This document shows, piece after piece, positions 32,981 through 41,673 of a stretch of DNA of 44,706 nucleotides. Made by a program: the position numbers and the translations under genes. The notes beneath the pieces are model-generated. The model had not been told where the DNA came from. It ran no database searches and saw only the letters and a program-made list of their open reading frames with translations. Position 1 is the stretch's first letter. The number at the start of each line of letters is the position of its first letter. This DNA is from Bacteriovorax sp. (lineage in GTDB: Bacteria > Bdellovibrionota > Bacteriovoracia > Bacteriovoracales > Bacteriovoracaceae), in NCBI GenBank assembly GCA_014378525.1, contig JACMNL010000007.1:1-44706 (forward strand). The letters run 5' to 3'.

Positions 32981-34446
32981 AGTACTGGATAGATTTTTTA
33001 GAAAAAAACGCTCACGTTTATGACGATAAGATTGCCCTGATTGATCAGGGTACTAACCGCCGTATCAGTTACTCTGAATTAAACCGTGAAGTGGATTCGT
33101 GGGCGAGCGTTCTACAAACTCATCATGTTGGTAAAGACGATGCAATCGCTTTTTTGCATGCATGCAATTGTCTTGAACACGTGACACTTATGCTTGCCTG
33201 TGCAAAAATCGGCGCGTTTTTTGTCCCTTTAAATTTCCGTTTATCAAATGTAGAAATTGAAGATGTGGTGAACCGTCTTGAACCGAAACTTTATATCGGG
33301 ACAGGAACGAAAGTATTAAATGTTGAAACAAGATATCTCGATTTAAAAACAATCAACCTTTCTGACTATAAAACATTTGTTGAAAATAAATCGACTCTCG
33401 ATGATACGATCCTGATGCTTTATACTTCGGGATCTACTGGTGTTCCCAAGGGAGTTATGTTTCACGGCAACATGCTTCTTACAAACCAGATTGAAACGGG
33501 AAAAGGCTGGAAGTTGACCCCAGATGATATTACTCTGGTAGAAACGCCGTTTTTCCACACTGGTGGATACAATGTTTTACTCCTGCCGCTTTTACATCTT
33601 GGCGGAACAGCGATTCTCGCAACGGCCTTCAGTCCGGAAAATGTTTTCGAATGTATTGAAAAGGAAAAAGTCTCTGTGTATTTCGGTGTTCCGACAATGT
33701 TCCAGATGCTTTTAGAAAAGCCATATTTTAAGAGCTGCAATTTCAGTTCAATCCGATTTTTTGTCTCTGGTGGAGCTGCATGCTCAATCCCGATGATTGA
33801 AGAGTATCAGAAAAAAGGATTGATGTTTAAGCAGGGATTTGGTCTGACTGAAGTTGGCCCGAATGATTTTCTTCTGGAAGAAAAAGATGCAGTCAGAAAA
33901 GCGGGATCGATCGGAAAACCGATGCCTCATACGATTGTGAAAGTAATCAATAAAGAAGGTAAAGAAGTAACAGCAGGTGAACCTGGTGAACTTCTTTTAA
34001 GCGGCCCGCATGTTTGTACAGGCTATTACCGCAATAACAAAGCATGGGAAGAAACTTTTAAAAATAATTTTTTCTATACAGGTGATCTGGTTCGTTTTGA
34101 TGATGACGGATTTTTCTTTGTTGTTGGAAGAATTAAAGACATGTATATTTCCGGTGGTGAGAATGTCTATCCTGGTGAAGTTGAAAAACAAATCACAGGA
34201 CATAAAGACATTGCTGAGGCCGTTGTCGTTCCGGTGCCGAGTGAAAAATGGGGCGAAGTTGGTTTTGCTTTTTTAAAGACTGACGGAGTGGACATTACTG
34301 TTGAAGGACTTCGCGAGTATTTAAATCCATTGTTATCGAGATATAAACATCCGCAGTTCGTTCGTTGCATGAAAGATTTTCCTCTTCTTCCAAATGGAAA
34401 AGTGGATAGAAAATTTTTAAAGAACGAAGCTTCGAAATTTATCTAA
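32977..34446 (+). CDS. acyl-CoA/acyl-adenylate ligase (AMP-binding)
   Basis: A 489-residue ANL-family enzyme from the ATG at 32977, which overlaps the previous stop by four bases; an upstream GTG at 32959 is less likely. Motifs: LYTSGSTGVPKG (P-loop), FFHTGG, QGFGLTEVGP, YTGDL, GRIKDMYISGGENVYP and the C-terminal LLPNGKVDR with the catalytic Lys. It would activate a fatty or other acid to the adenylate or CoA ester. It closes the cluster and so may supply the substrate for the condensing enzyme. Confidence 0.88.
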   Translation: MKYWIDFLEKNAHVYDDKIALIDQGTNRRISYSELNREVDSWASVLQTHHVGKDDAIAFLHACNCLEHVTLMLACAKIGAFFVPLNFRLSNVEIEDVVNRLEPKLYIGTGTKVLNVETRYLDLKTINLSDYKTFVENKSTLDDTILMLYTSGSTGVPKGVMFHGNMLLTNQIETGKGWKLTPDDITLVETPFFHTGGYNVLLLPLLHLGGTAILATAFSPENVFECIEKEKVSVYFGVPTMFQMLLEKPYFKSCNFSSIRFFVSGGAACSIPMIEEYQKKGLMFKQGFGLTEVGPNDFLLEEKDAVRKAGSIGKPMPHTIVKVINKEGKEVTAGEPGELLLSGPHVCTGYYRNNKAWEETFKNNFFYTGDLVRFDDDGFFFVVGRIKDMYISGGENVYPGEVEKQITGHKDIAEAVVVPVPSEKWGEVGFAFLKTDGVDITVEGLREYLNPLLSRYKHPQFVRCMKDFPLLPNGKVDRKFLKNEASKFI

Positions 34447-34447
34447 C

Positions 34448-34570
34448 TTATTTTCTTTTTACCTGTACTTTTACGCGTACTTTTGATTTTTCAAGGTTGG
34501 TTTTTGCAACGAAGATAATCATGACAAGGCCTGTTCCAAGTACAATAGTAGCGGCATCCATTAAACTCAT
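34448..34570 (-). CDS. 40-residue single-helix membrane protein
   Basis: A short open frame read on the reverse strand from ATG at 34570 to TAA at 34448. GGGAGA lies about five bases before the ATG. It has one hydrophobic helix (ATIVLGTGLVMIIFVA), then a Lys/Arg-rich tail (KVRVKVQVKRK). The N-out or N-in orientation should follow the basic tail, leaving it in the cytosol. It is the last gene downstream of the 2Fe-2S ferredoxin-like gene, 47 bases after it. No homology is claimed. The small size leaves some doubt. Confidence 0.6.
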   Translation of the reverse strand: MSLMDAATIVLGTGLVMIIFVAKTNLEKSKVRVKVQVKRK

Positions 34571-34617
34571 AAAATTCTCCCATAAAGGTCACAAAGACTT
34601 ATCGGGTAAAAAACGAA

Positions 34618-34917
34618 CTACTTTAGTCGAGCGGCTTCGTCGGTTAATTTCCGGAACATTTTGTCCTCATCTTCCGGCCTTAGGTTGAGATTCCATTCAC
34701 CCTTTGGGTAGAGGACTGAGGCAATTCCGTGTTCGCATTCACCCAGGCATTTCGAGGCAGATACGCGTACTTCCTTCTTGGAAAAAAGCTCTTTTGCTCT
34801 ATGTTTCAGATTTTTTCTGAGCTTGGCAGCTTCTTCAGGATCAGATTCTTTTCCACTCTGCTTACGGTAAGTACATTCAGTGCATATAAATAAATGGGCC
34901 TTTAATTTTTCAGACAT
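34618..34917 (-). CDS. thioredoxin-like 2Fe-2S ferredoxin
   Basis: A 99-residue protein from the ATG at 34917, supported by AGGAGGT four to five bases upstream; a longer open frame to 35070 runs into the divergent gene and lacks a site. It has HLFICTECTYRK at the start and SASKCLGECEHG in the second half. This is the pattern of NuoE-like 2Fe-2S ferredoxins of the thioredoxin fold. It may carry electrons for a cytosolic redox enzyme. Palindromes lie in its divergent promoter region. Confidence 0.8.
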   Translation of the reverse strand: MSEKLKAHLFICTECTYRKQSGKESDPEEAAKLRKNLKHRAKELFSKKEVRVSASKCLGECEHGIASVLYPKGEWNLNLRPEDEDKMFRKLTDEAARLK

Positions 34918-34931
34918 AAACACCTCCTGAA

Positions 34932-34973
34932 ATGAGAGGTAATTTCTCTCATAGTGTTTTCTTATAACACTAT
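34932..34973. promoter_or_regulatory. two adjacent palindromes in divergent promoter region
   Basis: First, ATGAGAG (34932-34938) with CTCTCAT (34946-34952) across seven bases. Second, ATAGTGTT (34951-34958) with AACACTAT (34966-34973), also across seven bases. The second overlaps the first by two bases. They lie between the ferredoxin-like gene and the large unknown gene, about 60 to 100 bases before the latter, so they are candidate operators controlling both. Regulator unknown. Confidence 0.6.
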
Positions 34974-35032
34974 TATCGTATATCATTATGAAAGATACAA
35001 ATTCATTTTTTTTATAGTCAAGGAAGTCAACT

Positions 35033-36445
35033 ATGGGACTAGGGCAACGACAAAAGGCCTTGGAGATCAATCTTAATCACAGTATCTACGGCACGTTCGC
35101 AGAAATCGGTGCTGGCCAGGAAGTGGCAAGACATTTTTTCCGTGCAGGTGGTGCAGCGGGTACGATAGCAAAAAGTATCTCCGCTTATGACATGACAATG
35201 AGTGATGCCATTTATGGAAAAGAAAAAACCGGAAGATATGTCTGTGAAGAACGTCTGCATAAAATGCTCGACATTGAATACGACATGCTTGTGACAAGAC
35301 TGACTGAAGTCAGATCAAATGAAACAAGATTTTTTGCTTTCGCTGATACCGTTTCTGCCAAATCTTTTAAAGGCACTGGCGAAAACCATGGCTGGATCGG
35401 AGTTAAGTTCCAGCACAAACCAAAATCAAAACCATCTCAAGTTATCATTCACGTAAGTATGCTCGATGCTGAAAATATCCAACAGCAGGAAGCACTCGGA
35501 TACATCGGAGTAAATTTAATTTACGCTGCTTTTTATATGGCCCAGGACAGTGAAGCATTTGTGGCCAGTTTAATGGACGGACTCACGACTTCAAGAATAC
35601 AGATCGATATGATCAGCGTTTCAGGTGAAGCATTTAAAGGTGTAGACAGCAGGCTTCTATGTTTAGAGCTCGTTAAAAATAAATTGTGTGAAGCTGTTAT
35701 CTTTGATGTTGATGGACACGTACTGCAGGCCTCTGAAGTTTTGTACAAGAAAAACGTTTTGGTCGTTCGCGGAGGATATCGTCCACCAACTAATTTAAGT
35801 TTAGACATGCTTGAGTGCGGTCTACGTAAATTTAAATTATCGATGGATACTTCGGAAAGAGAAAATATAATTGTGATTCCCGAAATTAGTATGTCTACTC
35901 TTCTAGATCGTGGAGTAGTGGACAACGAAGATTTCCTGGCCAGAGTCGATTTATTATCAGCATTAGGCCAAAAGGTTTTAATTTCCAACTCGGAAACTTA
36001 TAGCGACCTGAACATGTTCTTCACAAAGTACGCAAAAAAGAAAATCGCTTTTGTAATGGCCTCTTATAATCTTGAAGAAATCTTAAATAAGACTCGTTAT
36101 GAAGGCAACCGATGCGGTTTGGGTCTGATTGGATCGGTAGGAAGATTAGTGGAGCCCAATACAAAGCTCTACATTTATCCTGCGCGCGATTCTCTGGACT
36201 CTGCCATTCAAACAATTGAGTCCATGAATGTCAGCGATGATTTAGCTTTTCTTTTACTTTATTTAAAAGAGAACCAGTTGATCGAAGATATTCTCGATTA
36301 TAACCCGGAAGTAATATCGATCTGGTCGAGAAGAGTTTTAAAGATGATTCAGGACGGGGCCCTTGGCTGGGAAAAATTTGTACCGGCGTCTGTAGCTAAA
36401 ACTGTAAAAGCGAAATGTTTATTTGGAGCTAAGTGTGAAATATAA
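35033..36445 (+). CDS. large conserved protein of unknown function
   Basis: A 470-residue soluble protein beginning MGLGQRQKALEINLNHSIYG. Its N-terminal 120 residues are strikingly regular (FAEIGAGQEVARHFF, RAGGAAGTIAKSISAYDM, then DAIYG), with a Gly-rich pattern suggesting nucleotide or cofactor binding. Similar proteins in other bacteria are, from memory, labelled either nicotinate-nucleotide adenylyltransferase or TonB receptor. The sequence supports neither: it has no signal peptide, no barrel and no HxGH motif that I can see. The gene runs into the S1/P1 nuclease with an 11-base overlap. Confidence 0.8.
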   Translation: MGLGQRQKALEINLNHSIYGTFAEIGAGQEVARHFFRAGGAAGTIAKSISAYDMTMSDAIYGKEKTGRYVCEERLHKMLDIEYDMLVTRLTEVRSNETRFFAFADTVSAKSFKGTGENHGWIGVKFQHKPKSKPSQVIIHVSMLDAENIQQQEALGYIGVNLIYAAFYMAQDSEAFVASLMDGLTTSRIQIDMISVSGEAFKGVDSRLLCLELVKNKLCEAVIFDVDGHVLQASEVLYKKNVLVVRGGYRPPTNLSLDMLECGLRKFKLSMDTSERENIIVIPEISMSTLLDRGVVDNEDFLARVDLLSALGQKVLISNSETYSDLNMFFTKYAKKKIAFVMASYNLEEILNKTRYEGNRCGLGLIGSVGRLVEPNTKLYIYPARDSLDSAIQTIESMNVSDDLAFLLLYLKENQLIEDILDYNPEVISIWSRRVLKMIQDGALGWEKFVPASVAKTVKAKCLFGAKCEI

Positions 36446-37262
36446 GAATTTAATTATCGTAGGTGTATTGTGTATAGTTTCGCCTAAAGCTTTTTCATGG
36501 GGAAAAGAAGGCCATAGAATCGTGGCAGAGATTGCTGACCGCAACCTTTCGAACGATGCCAAAAAAGGAGTTGCTGAACTTCTGGGTGATGACAATTTAT
36601 CAAGAGTCGCAAATTACCCTGATGAAATCAGGTCAGAAAAAAAATATGATTACGCTGGCCCTTGGCATTACGTAAGCATTCCTACAGGTAAAACTTATTT
36701 CGACCAGAAAAGAAATAAGGAAGGCGATGTGATTGAAGCATTGTTTCGCTTTGAAGAAACATTGAGAGATCCAAAGGCCTCTAAAGAAGATAAAGTTTTT
36801 GCGTTAAAATTTATGATTCACGATATGGGTGATCTTCACCAGCCGCTGCACGTAGGACTTGCTGAAGATAAAGGCGGGAACGGATTACGTAAAAGATGGT
36901 TCAGGGAAGATTCTAATCTTCACGCTATCTGGGATGAGAAGCTTATCGACTTCGAACAGCTTTCATACACAGAGTATTCTTCATACTTAAATCATTTCAC
37001 TAAAGATGAAACAAAAGATATCCCGAAAGGAACATTTCTTGACTGGGCAAAAGAGTCACAGGACTTAAGAAGTGTTGTTTACGATACAGGTGACAGCGAG
37101 AATTTAGGTTATGAGTACCACCACAAGGTGAAGCCGACATATGAACTTAGACTTCGTCAGGCAGGGCTTCGTCTTGCAACTCTTCTTAACAATATTTTTA
37201 AGAAAGAACCTTTGAGCAAAGATTACATTATTCTTAGACAGAAAGTTAAAGACAATATCTAA
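36435..37262 (+). CDS. exported S1/P1-type nuclease
   Basis: A 275-residue protein from the GTG at 36435 with GGAG six bases upstream; a TTG at 36423 lacks this spacing. The signal peptide is predicted to be cut before Trp22, making Trp the mature N-terminus as required for zinc binding in S1/P1 enzymes. All nine expected ligands are visible: Trp22, His27, Asp63, His78, His129, Asp133, His139, His163 and Asp167. It would cleave single-stranded DNA or RNA outside the cytosol, which suits a predator consuming prey nucleic acid (inference). Confidence 0.9.
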   Translation: MKYKNLIIVGVLCIVSPKAFSWGKEGHRIVAEIADRNLSNDAKKGVAELLGDDNLSRVANYPDEIRSEKKYDYAGPWHYVSIPTGKTYFDQKRNKEGDVIEALFRFEETLRDPKASKEDKVFALKFMIHDMGDLHQPLHVGLAEDKGGNGLRKRWFREDSNLHAIWDEKLIDFEQLSYTEYSSYLNHFTKDETKDIPKGTFLDWAKESQDLRSVVYDTGDSENLGYEYHHKVKPTYELRLRQAGLRLATLLNNIFKKEPLSKDYIILRQKVKDNI

Positions 37263-37280
37263 TTATTTGCGGGTGAACTT

Positions 37281-37685
37281 ATGAGCTATTCTTCTGATCG
37301 AAAATTGCAGCGTGATGTTTTAATCTGTGATGATGACAAAAACATCTGCGAGATCCTAAAAGTTTATTGTGAAAGTATGGGATGTTTTAAAAACATCGTA
37401 ATGGCCCACGACGGGATCACTGCGACTCAAAAACTTGCGAATCAGAAGTTTGCAGTTATACTTCTCGATATTAGTATGCCGAAAAAAACAGGCTTTGATC
37501 TTATTGGGGATATTACTGCAAGTGAACTTAACAGCATTGATTCGATTCTTATCGTTTCCGGAACTCTGGAAAAAGATCTGATCGCGCGAATCATTCAAAG
37601 TGGTGTGAAAAATTTCATGGTGAAGCCATTTGATGAAAAACAATTTCAGGAAAAAGTTTTAAAAATATTAGGGACAACTAAATAA
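37281..37685 (+). CDS. single-domain response regulator
   Basis: A 134-residue CheY-like receiver without an output domain. The acidic pocket is ICDDDKN, the phosphoacceptor is Asp63 (LLDISMP), the switch Thr95 lies in VSGT and Lys115 lies in MVKPFD. Fifteen bases separate it from the cyclic-nucleotide-binding gene, so the two probably work together. No histidine kinase is adjacent. Confidence 0.9.
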   Translation: MSYSSDRKLQRDVLICDDDKNICEILKVYCESMGCFKNIVMAHDGITATQKLANQKFAVILLDISMPKKTGFDLIGDITASELNSIDSILIVSGTLEKDLIARIIQSGVKNFMVKPFDEKQFQEKVLKILGTTK

Positions 37686-37700
37686 CCAGGAAGGATTTTT

Positions 37701-38066
37701 ATGTCGAACCCCAGCTCCTCTGCAGAGTCGATTAAATTAAATGTCGGCGACTATCTTCTTTACGAAGGAGAAGAGAGTACAGAAATGTATTACCTTCAAC
37801 AGGGAACTCTGGCCGTCTTTAAAAGAAAAGGTGAAAAAGAGCAGCAGATCGGAACAATAATTTCCGGAGAGCTGGTTGGTGAAATGTCTTTTTTAGACAA
37901 GCATCCAAGGTCTGCATCGGTTAAAGCAATGACTGAATGTACTCTGGTTGTCGTTCCTCATGAAAAACTTGAAGCGACGTTAAACGGGCTTCCAAAGTGG
38001 TTTACAGCTTTGTTACTCACGTTGCTTGACCGTTTGAGAAAAGCAAACGCTCGAATCAAAATCTAA
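37701..38066 (+). CDS. cyclic-nucleotide-binding domain protein
   Basis: A 121-residue single CNB domain: VGDYLLYEGEESTEMYYLQQG, then the phosphate-binding cassette GELVGEMSFLDKHPRSASVKA with the Arg-Ser-Ala core. A helical C-terminal segment of Leu/Arg (TALLLTLLDRLRKANARI) could mediate dimerisation. There is no DNA-binding wing. It follows the response regulator after an AGGA site. It ends overlapping the convergent LRR gene by four bases. Confidence 0.85.
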   Translation: MSNPSSSAESIKLNVGDYLLYEGEESTEMYYLQQGTLAVFKRKGEKEQQIGTIISGELVGEMSFLDKHPRSASVKAMTECTLVVVPHEKLEATLNGLPKWFTALLLTLLDRLRKANARIKI

Positions 38067-38656
38067 TCCAGCGAAATTTTGAAATTTTTTTCAATCTCTG
38101 ATTTTACATTTTCAGGGATCGGATTATTGCAGATTGAAAGGTGATTGAGCTCCTTCAATTCTTTGAGTTTTAGTGGAATGTCGTGAAGTTTATTGTTTTC
38201 AAGGTTCAATCTTTTTAATTTTGTAAGTCTGTAAAGACTCTCGGGAATTTCAGTAATATAATTGTGTCCTAAATCCAGAAAATGCAAATTCGGTATTTCA
38301 TTAAAAAAAGAATCTAGTGCTTTTGCATTCAGATAATTTCTTCCCAGAATAAGCTGTTTTAAATGAGATTTTGTTTCCAGCTCCGGAAGCGCGCTTAAAC
38401 GGTTATTTTTCAAACTTAAATATTTTAATTCCGGCAACTGGAAAATTTCTTTGGGGATAACGGAAATTTTTGTGGAGATAAGACTGATTTTTTTTAATCT
38501 TTTAAGGATAGAAATATCTTCCGGGAAATACGTGAAGTTTCCGCCGATGATTTCCAGCTCAGTCATGTCCCACAAGTTTAACAACTCAATGGGGAACTGT
38601 TGGTCATCATCGTTACACTTCATACTGATGCGTAACTCATTCCTGGATTCAAACAT
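38063..38656 (-). CDS. cytosolic leucine-rich repeat protein
   Basis: A 197-residue protein of tandem LRR units of about 22-23 residues (for example LKYLSLKNNRLSALPEL, LHFLDLGHNYITEIPESLYR and LKRLNLENNKLHDIPLKLKE). There is no signal peptide or membrane helix, so it is probably a cytosolic protein-binding scaffold. It starts three bases after panD ends and belongs to the pgsA-serB-panD operon. It is also convergent with the CNB gene. The operon link may only be transcriptional. Confidence 0.85.
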   Translation of the reverse strand: MFESRNELRISMKCNDDDQQFPIELLNLWDMTELEIIGGNFTYFPEDISILKRLKKISLISTKISVIPKEIFQLPELKYLSLKNNRLSALPELETKSHLKQLILGRNYLNAKALDSFFNEIPNLHFLDLGHNYITEIPESLYRLTKLKRLNLENNKLHDIPLKLKELKELNHLSICNNPIPENVKSEIEKNFKISLD

Positions 38657-38658
38657 TA

Positions 38659-39003
38659 TTAAAGATCCTGAACATACTTGTTATGGGAATCAACTAATAT
38701 CATCTTGGGCGTAATGGCCCTGTCACTTAAAGCGTAGCTGAAAATGATAACTTCTTCACCTTTTTTTATCAGGAGTGCCGCAGCACCATTGATTCCAATC
38801 ACTCCAGTGCCACGTGCTCCTGCAATGACGTAAGTCTCAAGACGGTTTCCGGATGTATTGCTTACGACCGTGACCTTTTGTCCGGGCCATAAATCAATCC
38901 TGTCCAGCAGGTCCTGATCGATAGTGATACTGCCGATATAAGCAATGTCAGCTTGTGTGACTGTCGCTTTATGAATTTTACTTTGTAGCAATTCTCGTAA
39001 CAT
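38659..39003 (-). CDS. panD: aspartate 1-decarboxylase precursor
   Basis: A 114-residue pyruvoyl enzyme making beta-alanine for pantothenate. The self-cleavage site is Gly24-Ser25 in AYIGSITID, as in E. coli. The [13 protein letters not shown] and [15 protein letters not shown] segments follow. The length is a little shorter than in E. coli, by its C-terminus. Its ATG overlaps the serB stop by one base (TAATG). Confidence 0.95.
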   Translation of the reverse strand: MLRELLQSKIHKATVTQADIAYIGSITIDQDLLDRIDLWPGQKVTVVSNTSGNRLETYVIAGARGTGVIGINGAAALLIKKGEEVIIFSYALSDRAITPKMILVDSHNKYVQDL

Positions 39004-40211
39004 TAAAATTTCTCGTTGCTGTTAGGTCCCGGGATACCAAGGAAATAAAGAATCGATGTCATCGGCCCGTGACTTAAATGTTGTTGAGCTTCTTTTCTTA
39101 CAACATCCTTTGCGTGAAATGCAATACCAAGTCCCGCTGCTGCCAGCATTGGTAAATCGTTGGCACCATCACCGATGGCCACTACCTGCTCCAGCGAAAT
39201 ATTTTCCTGTTGAGCGATAAGTTTTACGAGGATTGCTTTCTGGTTGGCGTTGACGATTGTTCCCGTCACGCGTCCAGTTAGCTCACCGTCTTTTACTTCA
39301 AGTTCATTGGCAAAAGAGTAGTCGAGTCCCAGTCTCTTTTTTAGTGCATCAGCAAAAAATGTAAATCCCCCGGAGATCAGGGCGACTTTATATCCTAGAA
39401 TTTTTATTGTTTTAATGAATTCTTCTACACCAGGAGTGAGTGGAAGATTTTCCAGAACTTCCTGCATGCGATCGACTTTTAAACCTTTTAGTTTTGAAAC
39501 GCGCAGTTTTAATGACTCATCGAAATCCATTTCACCGTTCATTGCACGTTCAGTTATTTCTTTTACTTCTTTTCCTACACCACAAAGCTCTGCCAGTTCG
39601 TCGATAACTTCCGCCTGGATTAAAGTCGAGTCCATATCAAAAACGATCATACGTTTATTTCTTCTGAAGACGTTGTCTTTTAAGAAAGCGACATCAATTT
39701 TATGAGTCGTTGAAACTTTCATTAGCTCTGATTTAAGCGCTTTTGAATCCAGCGATTTTGGAATCGAAGTTGAAATTTCCATTGAAGAAAATTCCTTCGG
39801 GCTGACTTTATCAATGCGTTCAATGTTGATTTTGTAGTTGGCAAGAATTTGCGCGAGGTCTGCAACAAAGTTTGCTGTAATTTTAAGAGGAGAAACGCAA
39901 GTTACGATGAACTTATCTCCTTCCATTTCCAGAGTATGAATTTTTTCTTCAACAACTTTATAAGAAAGAGCAAGGCCCATTCCGTTGGCGTCGAATAATA
40001 AATCTTTTAAAACATTACCACCATCATTGCTGGTTGAACCAAATCCGAGAACGAAACTCAGAGAGAGAAGTCCGTGAGTTACAGCTTGCCCCATATCGAG
40101 AACGTCTACGTTATAAGAGGCGATAATTTTCATGAGGCGGGCAGTGATACCAGGACCGTCCGGTCCGCTTACAGTGACAAGAATTGTTTTACCATTAAGA
40201 ATTTGATTCAC
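39003..40211 (-). CDS. serB: phosphoserine phosphatase with N-terminal ACT domains
   Basis: A 402-residue enzyme of the long SerB type. The N-terminal 170 residues form two ACT-like regulatory repeats ([18 protein letters not shown] and [18 protein letters not shown]). The HAD domain has FDMDSTLI with Asp192 and Asp194, then [12 protein letters not shown] and [11 protein letters not shown]. It makes L-serine from phosphoserine; the ACT region is likely feedback-controlled. It overlaps pgsA by 17 bases. Confidence 0.95.
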   Translation of the reverse strand: MNQILNGKTILVTVSGPDGPGITARLMKIIASYNVDVLDMGQAVTHGLLSLSFVLGFGSTSNDGGNVLKDLLFDANGMGLALSYKVVEEKIHTLEMEGDKFIVTCVSPLKITANFVADLAQILANYKINIERIDKVSPKEFSSMEISTSIPKSLDSKALKSELMKVSTTHKIDVAFLKDNVFRRNKRMIVFDMDSTLIQAEVIDELAELCGVGKEVKEITERAMNGEMDFDESLKLRVSKLKGLKVDRMQEVLENLPLTPGVEEFIKTIKILGYKVALISGGFTFFADALKKRLGLDYSFANELEVKDGELTGRVTGTIVNANQKAILVKLIAQQENISLEQVVAIGDGANDLPMLAAAGLGIAFHAKDVVRKEAQQHLSHGPMTSILYFLGIPGPNSNEKF

Positions 40212-40833
40212 TTATATTTCCCTTATTACGTTTTTTTTCTTTTCTAATTTTTTGGATTTTAGCAATGAGACCAATGGAGTATTCAACAGCTGAATAGAGA
40301 GAAAAAATCGATGCAAGATAGATGGCAATCGTTCCAAGAAGTGGCATGTCGATTCCCCAAGGGACGTCGTTGGCCATTAAAAGTGGAATACCTACCATCT
40401 GTGTAGCTGTTTTCCATTTACCTAAAGTCCCGACCGGAACGCTGATTTCTTTTTCCATCGCGAATAATCGAAGAGCAGTGATGTACATTTCACGGAGAAC
40501 TAAAATGAGCACGACCAGAACGTGTACGCGGTTTAGTGCCTGAAGCATGATCAAAGCGGAGATTACCAGGAATTTATCTGCGATTGGATCGAGAAAAGAT
40601 CCGAATACAGTCACGATATTTTTTTTTCTGGCGATAAAGCCATCAAGGAAATCAGTGATTGAAGCAGCAACGAAAGTCCAGGCAGCGATATAGTTGAGAA
40701 GTTTTGTATGTGCGACGGCCCATTCGTAGTGAACCAGCACTGAGAACATGGAAAAAATAATAATAGGAATCAGAATCACTCGAAACATAGTCAAGCGATT
40801 TGGAAGGTTATCTATTTCCCATTCATTACTCAT
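40195..40833 (-). CDS. pgsA: CDP-diacylglycerol--glycerol-3-phosphate 3-phosphatidyltransferase
   Basis: A 212-residue inner-membrane enzyme of phosphatidylglycerol synthesis. The CDP-alcohol phosphotransferase motif is complete: Asp61, Asp64, Gly65, Ala68, Arg69, Gly78, Asp82 and Asp86 (DFLDGFIAR and GSFLDPIADK). Four to six hydrophobic helices are visible. It is the first gene of the pgsA-serB-panD-LRR operon. Confidence 0.93.
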   Translation of the reverse strand: MSNEWEIDNLPNRLTMFRVILIPIIIFSMFSVLVHYEWAVAHTKLLNYIAAWTFVAASITDFLDGFIARKKNIVTVFGSFLDPIADKFLVISALIMLQALNRVHVLVVLILVLREMYITALRLFAMEKEISVPVGTLGKWKTATQMVGIPLLMANDVPWGIDMPLLGTIAIYLASIFSLYSAVEYSIGLIAKIQKIRKEKKRNKGNISESNS

Positions 40834-40901
40834 TTTTTCCTTCTTATATTAAATGTGAGTTTATTTTAATCTAGAGTAGTGAAGCTTACTAGGAGAAAAA
40901 A

Positions 40902-41624
40902 TTGGAAAGACACTTAAGTTTGATTAAAACCGAATATCAGGAACTGGAAAAAAGAGTTTTTCCCCGTTTTCCCTTTGGTTTCATGATTTTTAAAGAATTA
41001 GCTGGTAACAAAATGGTATTCGAGGTGAAAGATATTTCGCTTACCGGTATGCAGTTATGTTTCAGAGACGGGACGCATGATTATAAAATCGGATCAAAGA
41101 TTGAAGGTGAACTTCACTGGAGAGGATCCAATATGCCGATCAAGGCAAAAATTCAATGGGTGCGCGAAGCTGCATTGGGGATTTCTTTTGATTCGAGCAT
41201 AAGTTTCGAAGAAAAAATGCGCTCATTTTTATCCTTCGATAATATTGTTTCGCATATTAAACCATTACACAAAACTGATATGGCCATTGAGCTTCCCAAC
41301 AATTTAAAATTCTGGCTGAAGGCCGATGGAGTTTTGGATTTATATGTGTGGGAGCATTCTTCACAGGGAATTTCGCGCTTTCAGGTTCTCATGATGGAGC
41401 ATTTCATCGAGTGGGAAGAAGGCGTTGGTGTTAAAACCGGACGTGTCATGACTCAAAGAGATCTCGATACACCGCTGACACAAGAAGATGAATTTGTTTT
41501 TCAAATTGATGAAAACGTCGTGAGTGAAAAAGTCGAAATGGCATTGGGCGTTGTCAGAAAAATTTCCGAAGATCACCTGCCACTGGATGCTAAGGAATTC
41601 TTAATTTACAAACTTGGAGGGTAG
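40902..41624 (+). CDS. PilZ domain protein
   Basis: A 240-residue protein starting at a TTG with AGGAG six to seven bases upstream; no good ATG exists nearby. Residues about 15-105 are a PilZ domain with the c-di-GMP pattern RVFPR (Arg18 and Arg22) and DISLTG (Asp44-Gly49). The C-terminal half is a distinct region containing LELYV-like strands and WEEGVGVKTGRVMTQRDLD, possibly an additional binding or effector domain. It is divergent from pgsA. Confidence 0.82.
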   Translation: MERHLSLIKTEYQELEKRVFPRFPFGFMIFKELAGNKMVFEVKDISLTGMQLCFRDGTHDYKIGSKIEGELHWRGSNMPIKAKIQWVREAALGISFDSSISFEEKMRSFLSFDNIVSHIKPLHKTDMAIELPNNLKFWLKADGVLDLYVWEHSSQGISRFQVLMMEHFIEWEEGVGVKTGRVMTQRDLDTPLTQEDEFVFQIDENVVSEKVEMALGVVRKISEDHLPLDAKEFLIYKLGG

Positions 41625-41673
41625 CTCACGCTACCTTTTCCTTCCATTACGATCAGATCCCTTTTATACTCTT

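Noticed and set aside
29617-34446. Direct assignment as an OleABCD olefin cluster
   Set aside because: The hydrolases have Ser nucleophiles where OleB uses Asp, and the reductase is a short classical SDR rather than the extended OleD type, so only similarity of enzyme classes is claimed.
35533-35988. Reverse open frame of 151 codons
   Set aside because: Antisense to conserved parts of the 470-residue protein; no start site support.
35033-36445. TonB receptor or nicotinate-nucleotide adenylyltransferase annotation
   Set aside because: No signal peptide, beta-barrel pattern or nucleotidyltransferase HxGH-type motif could be seen.
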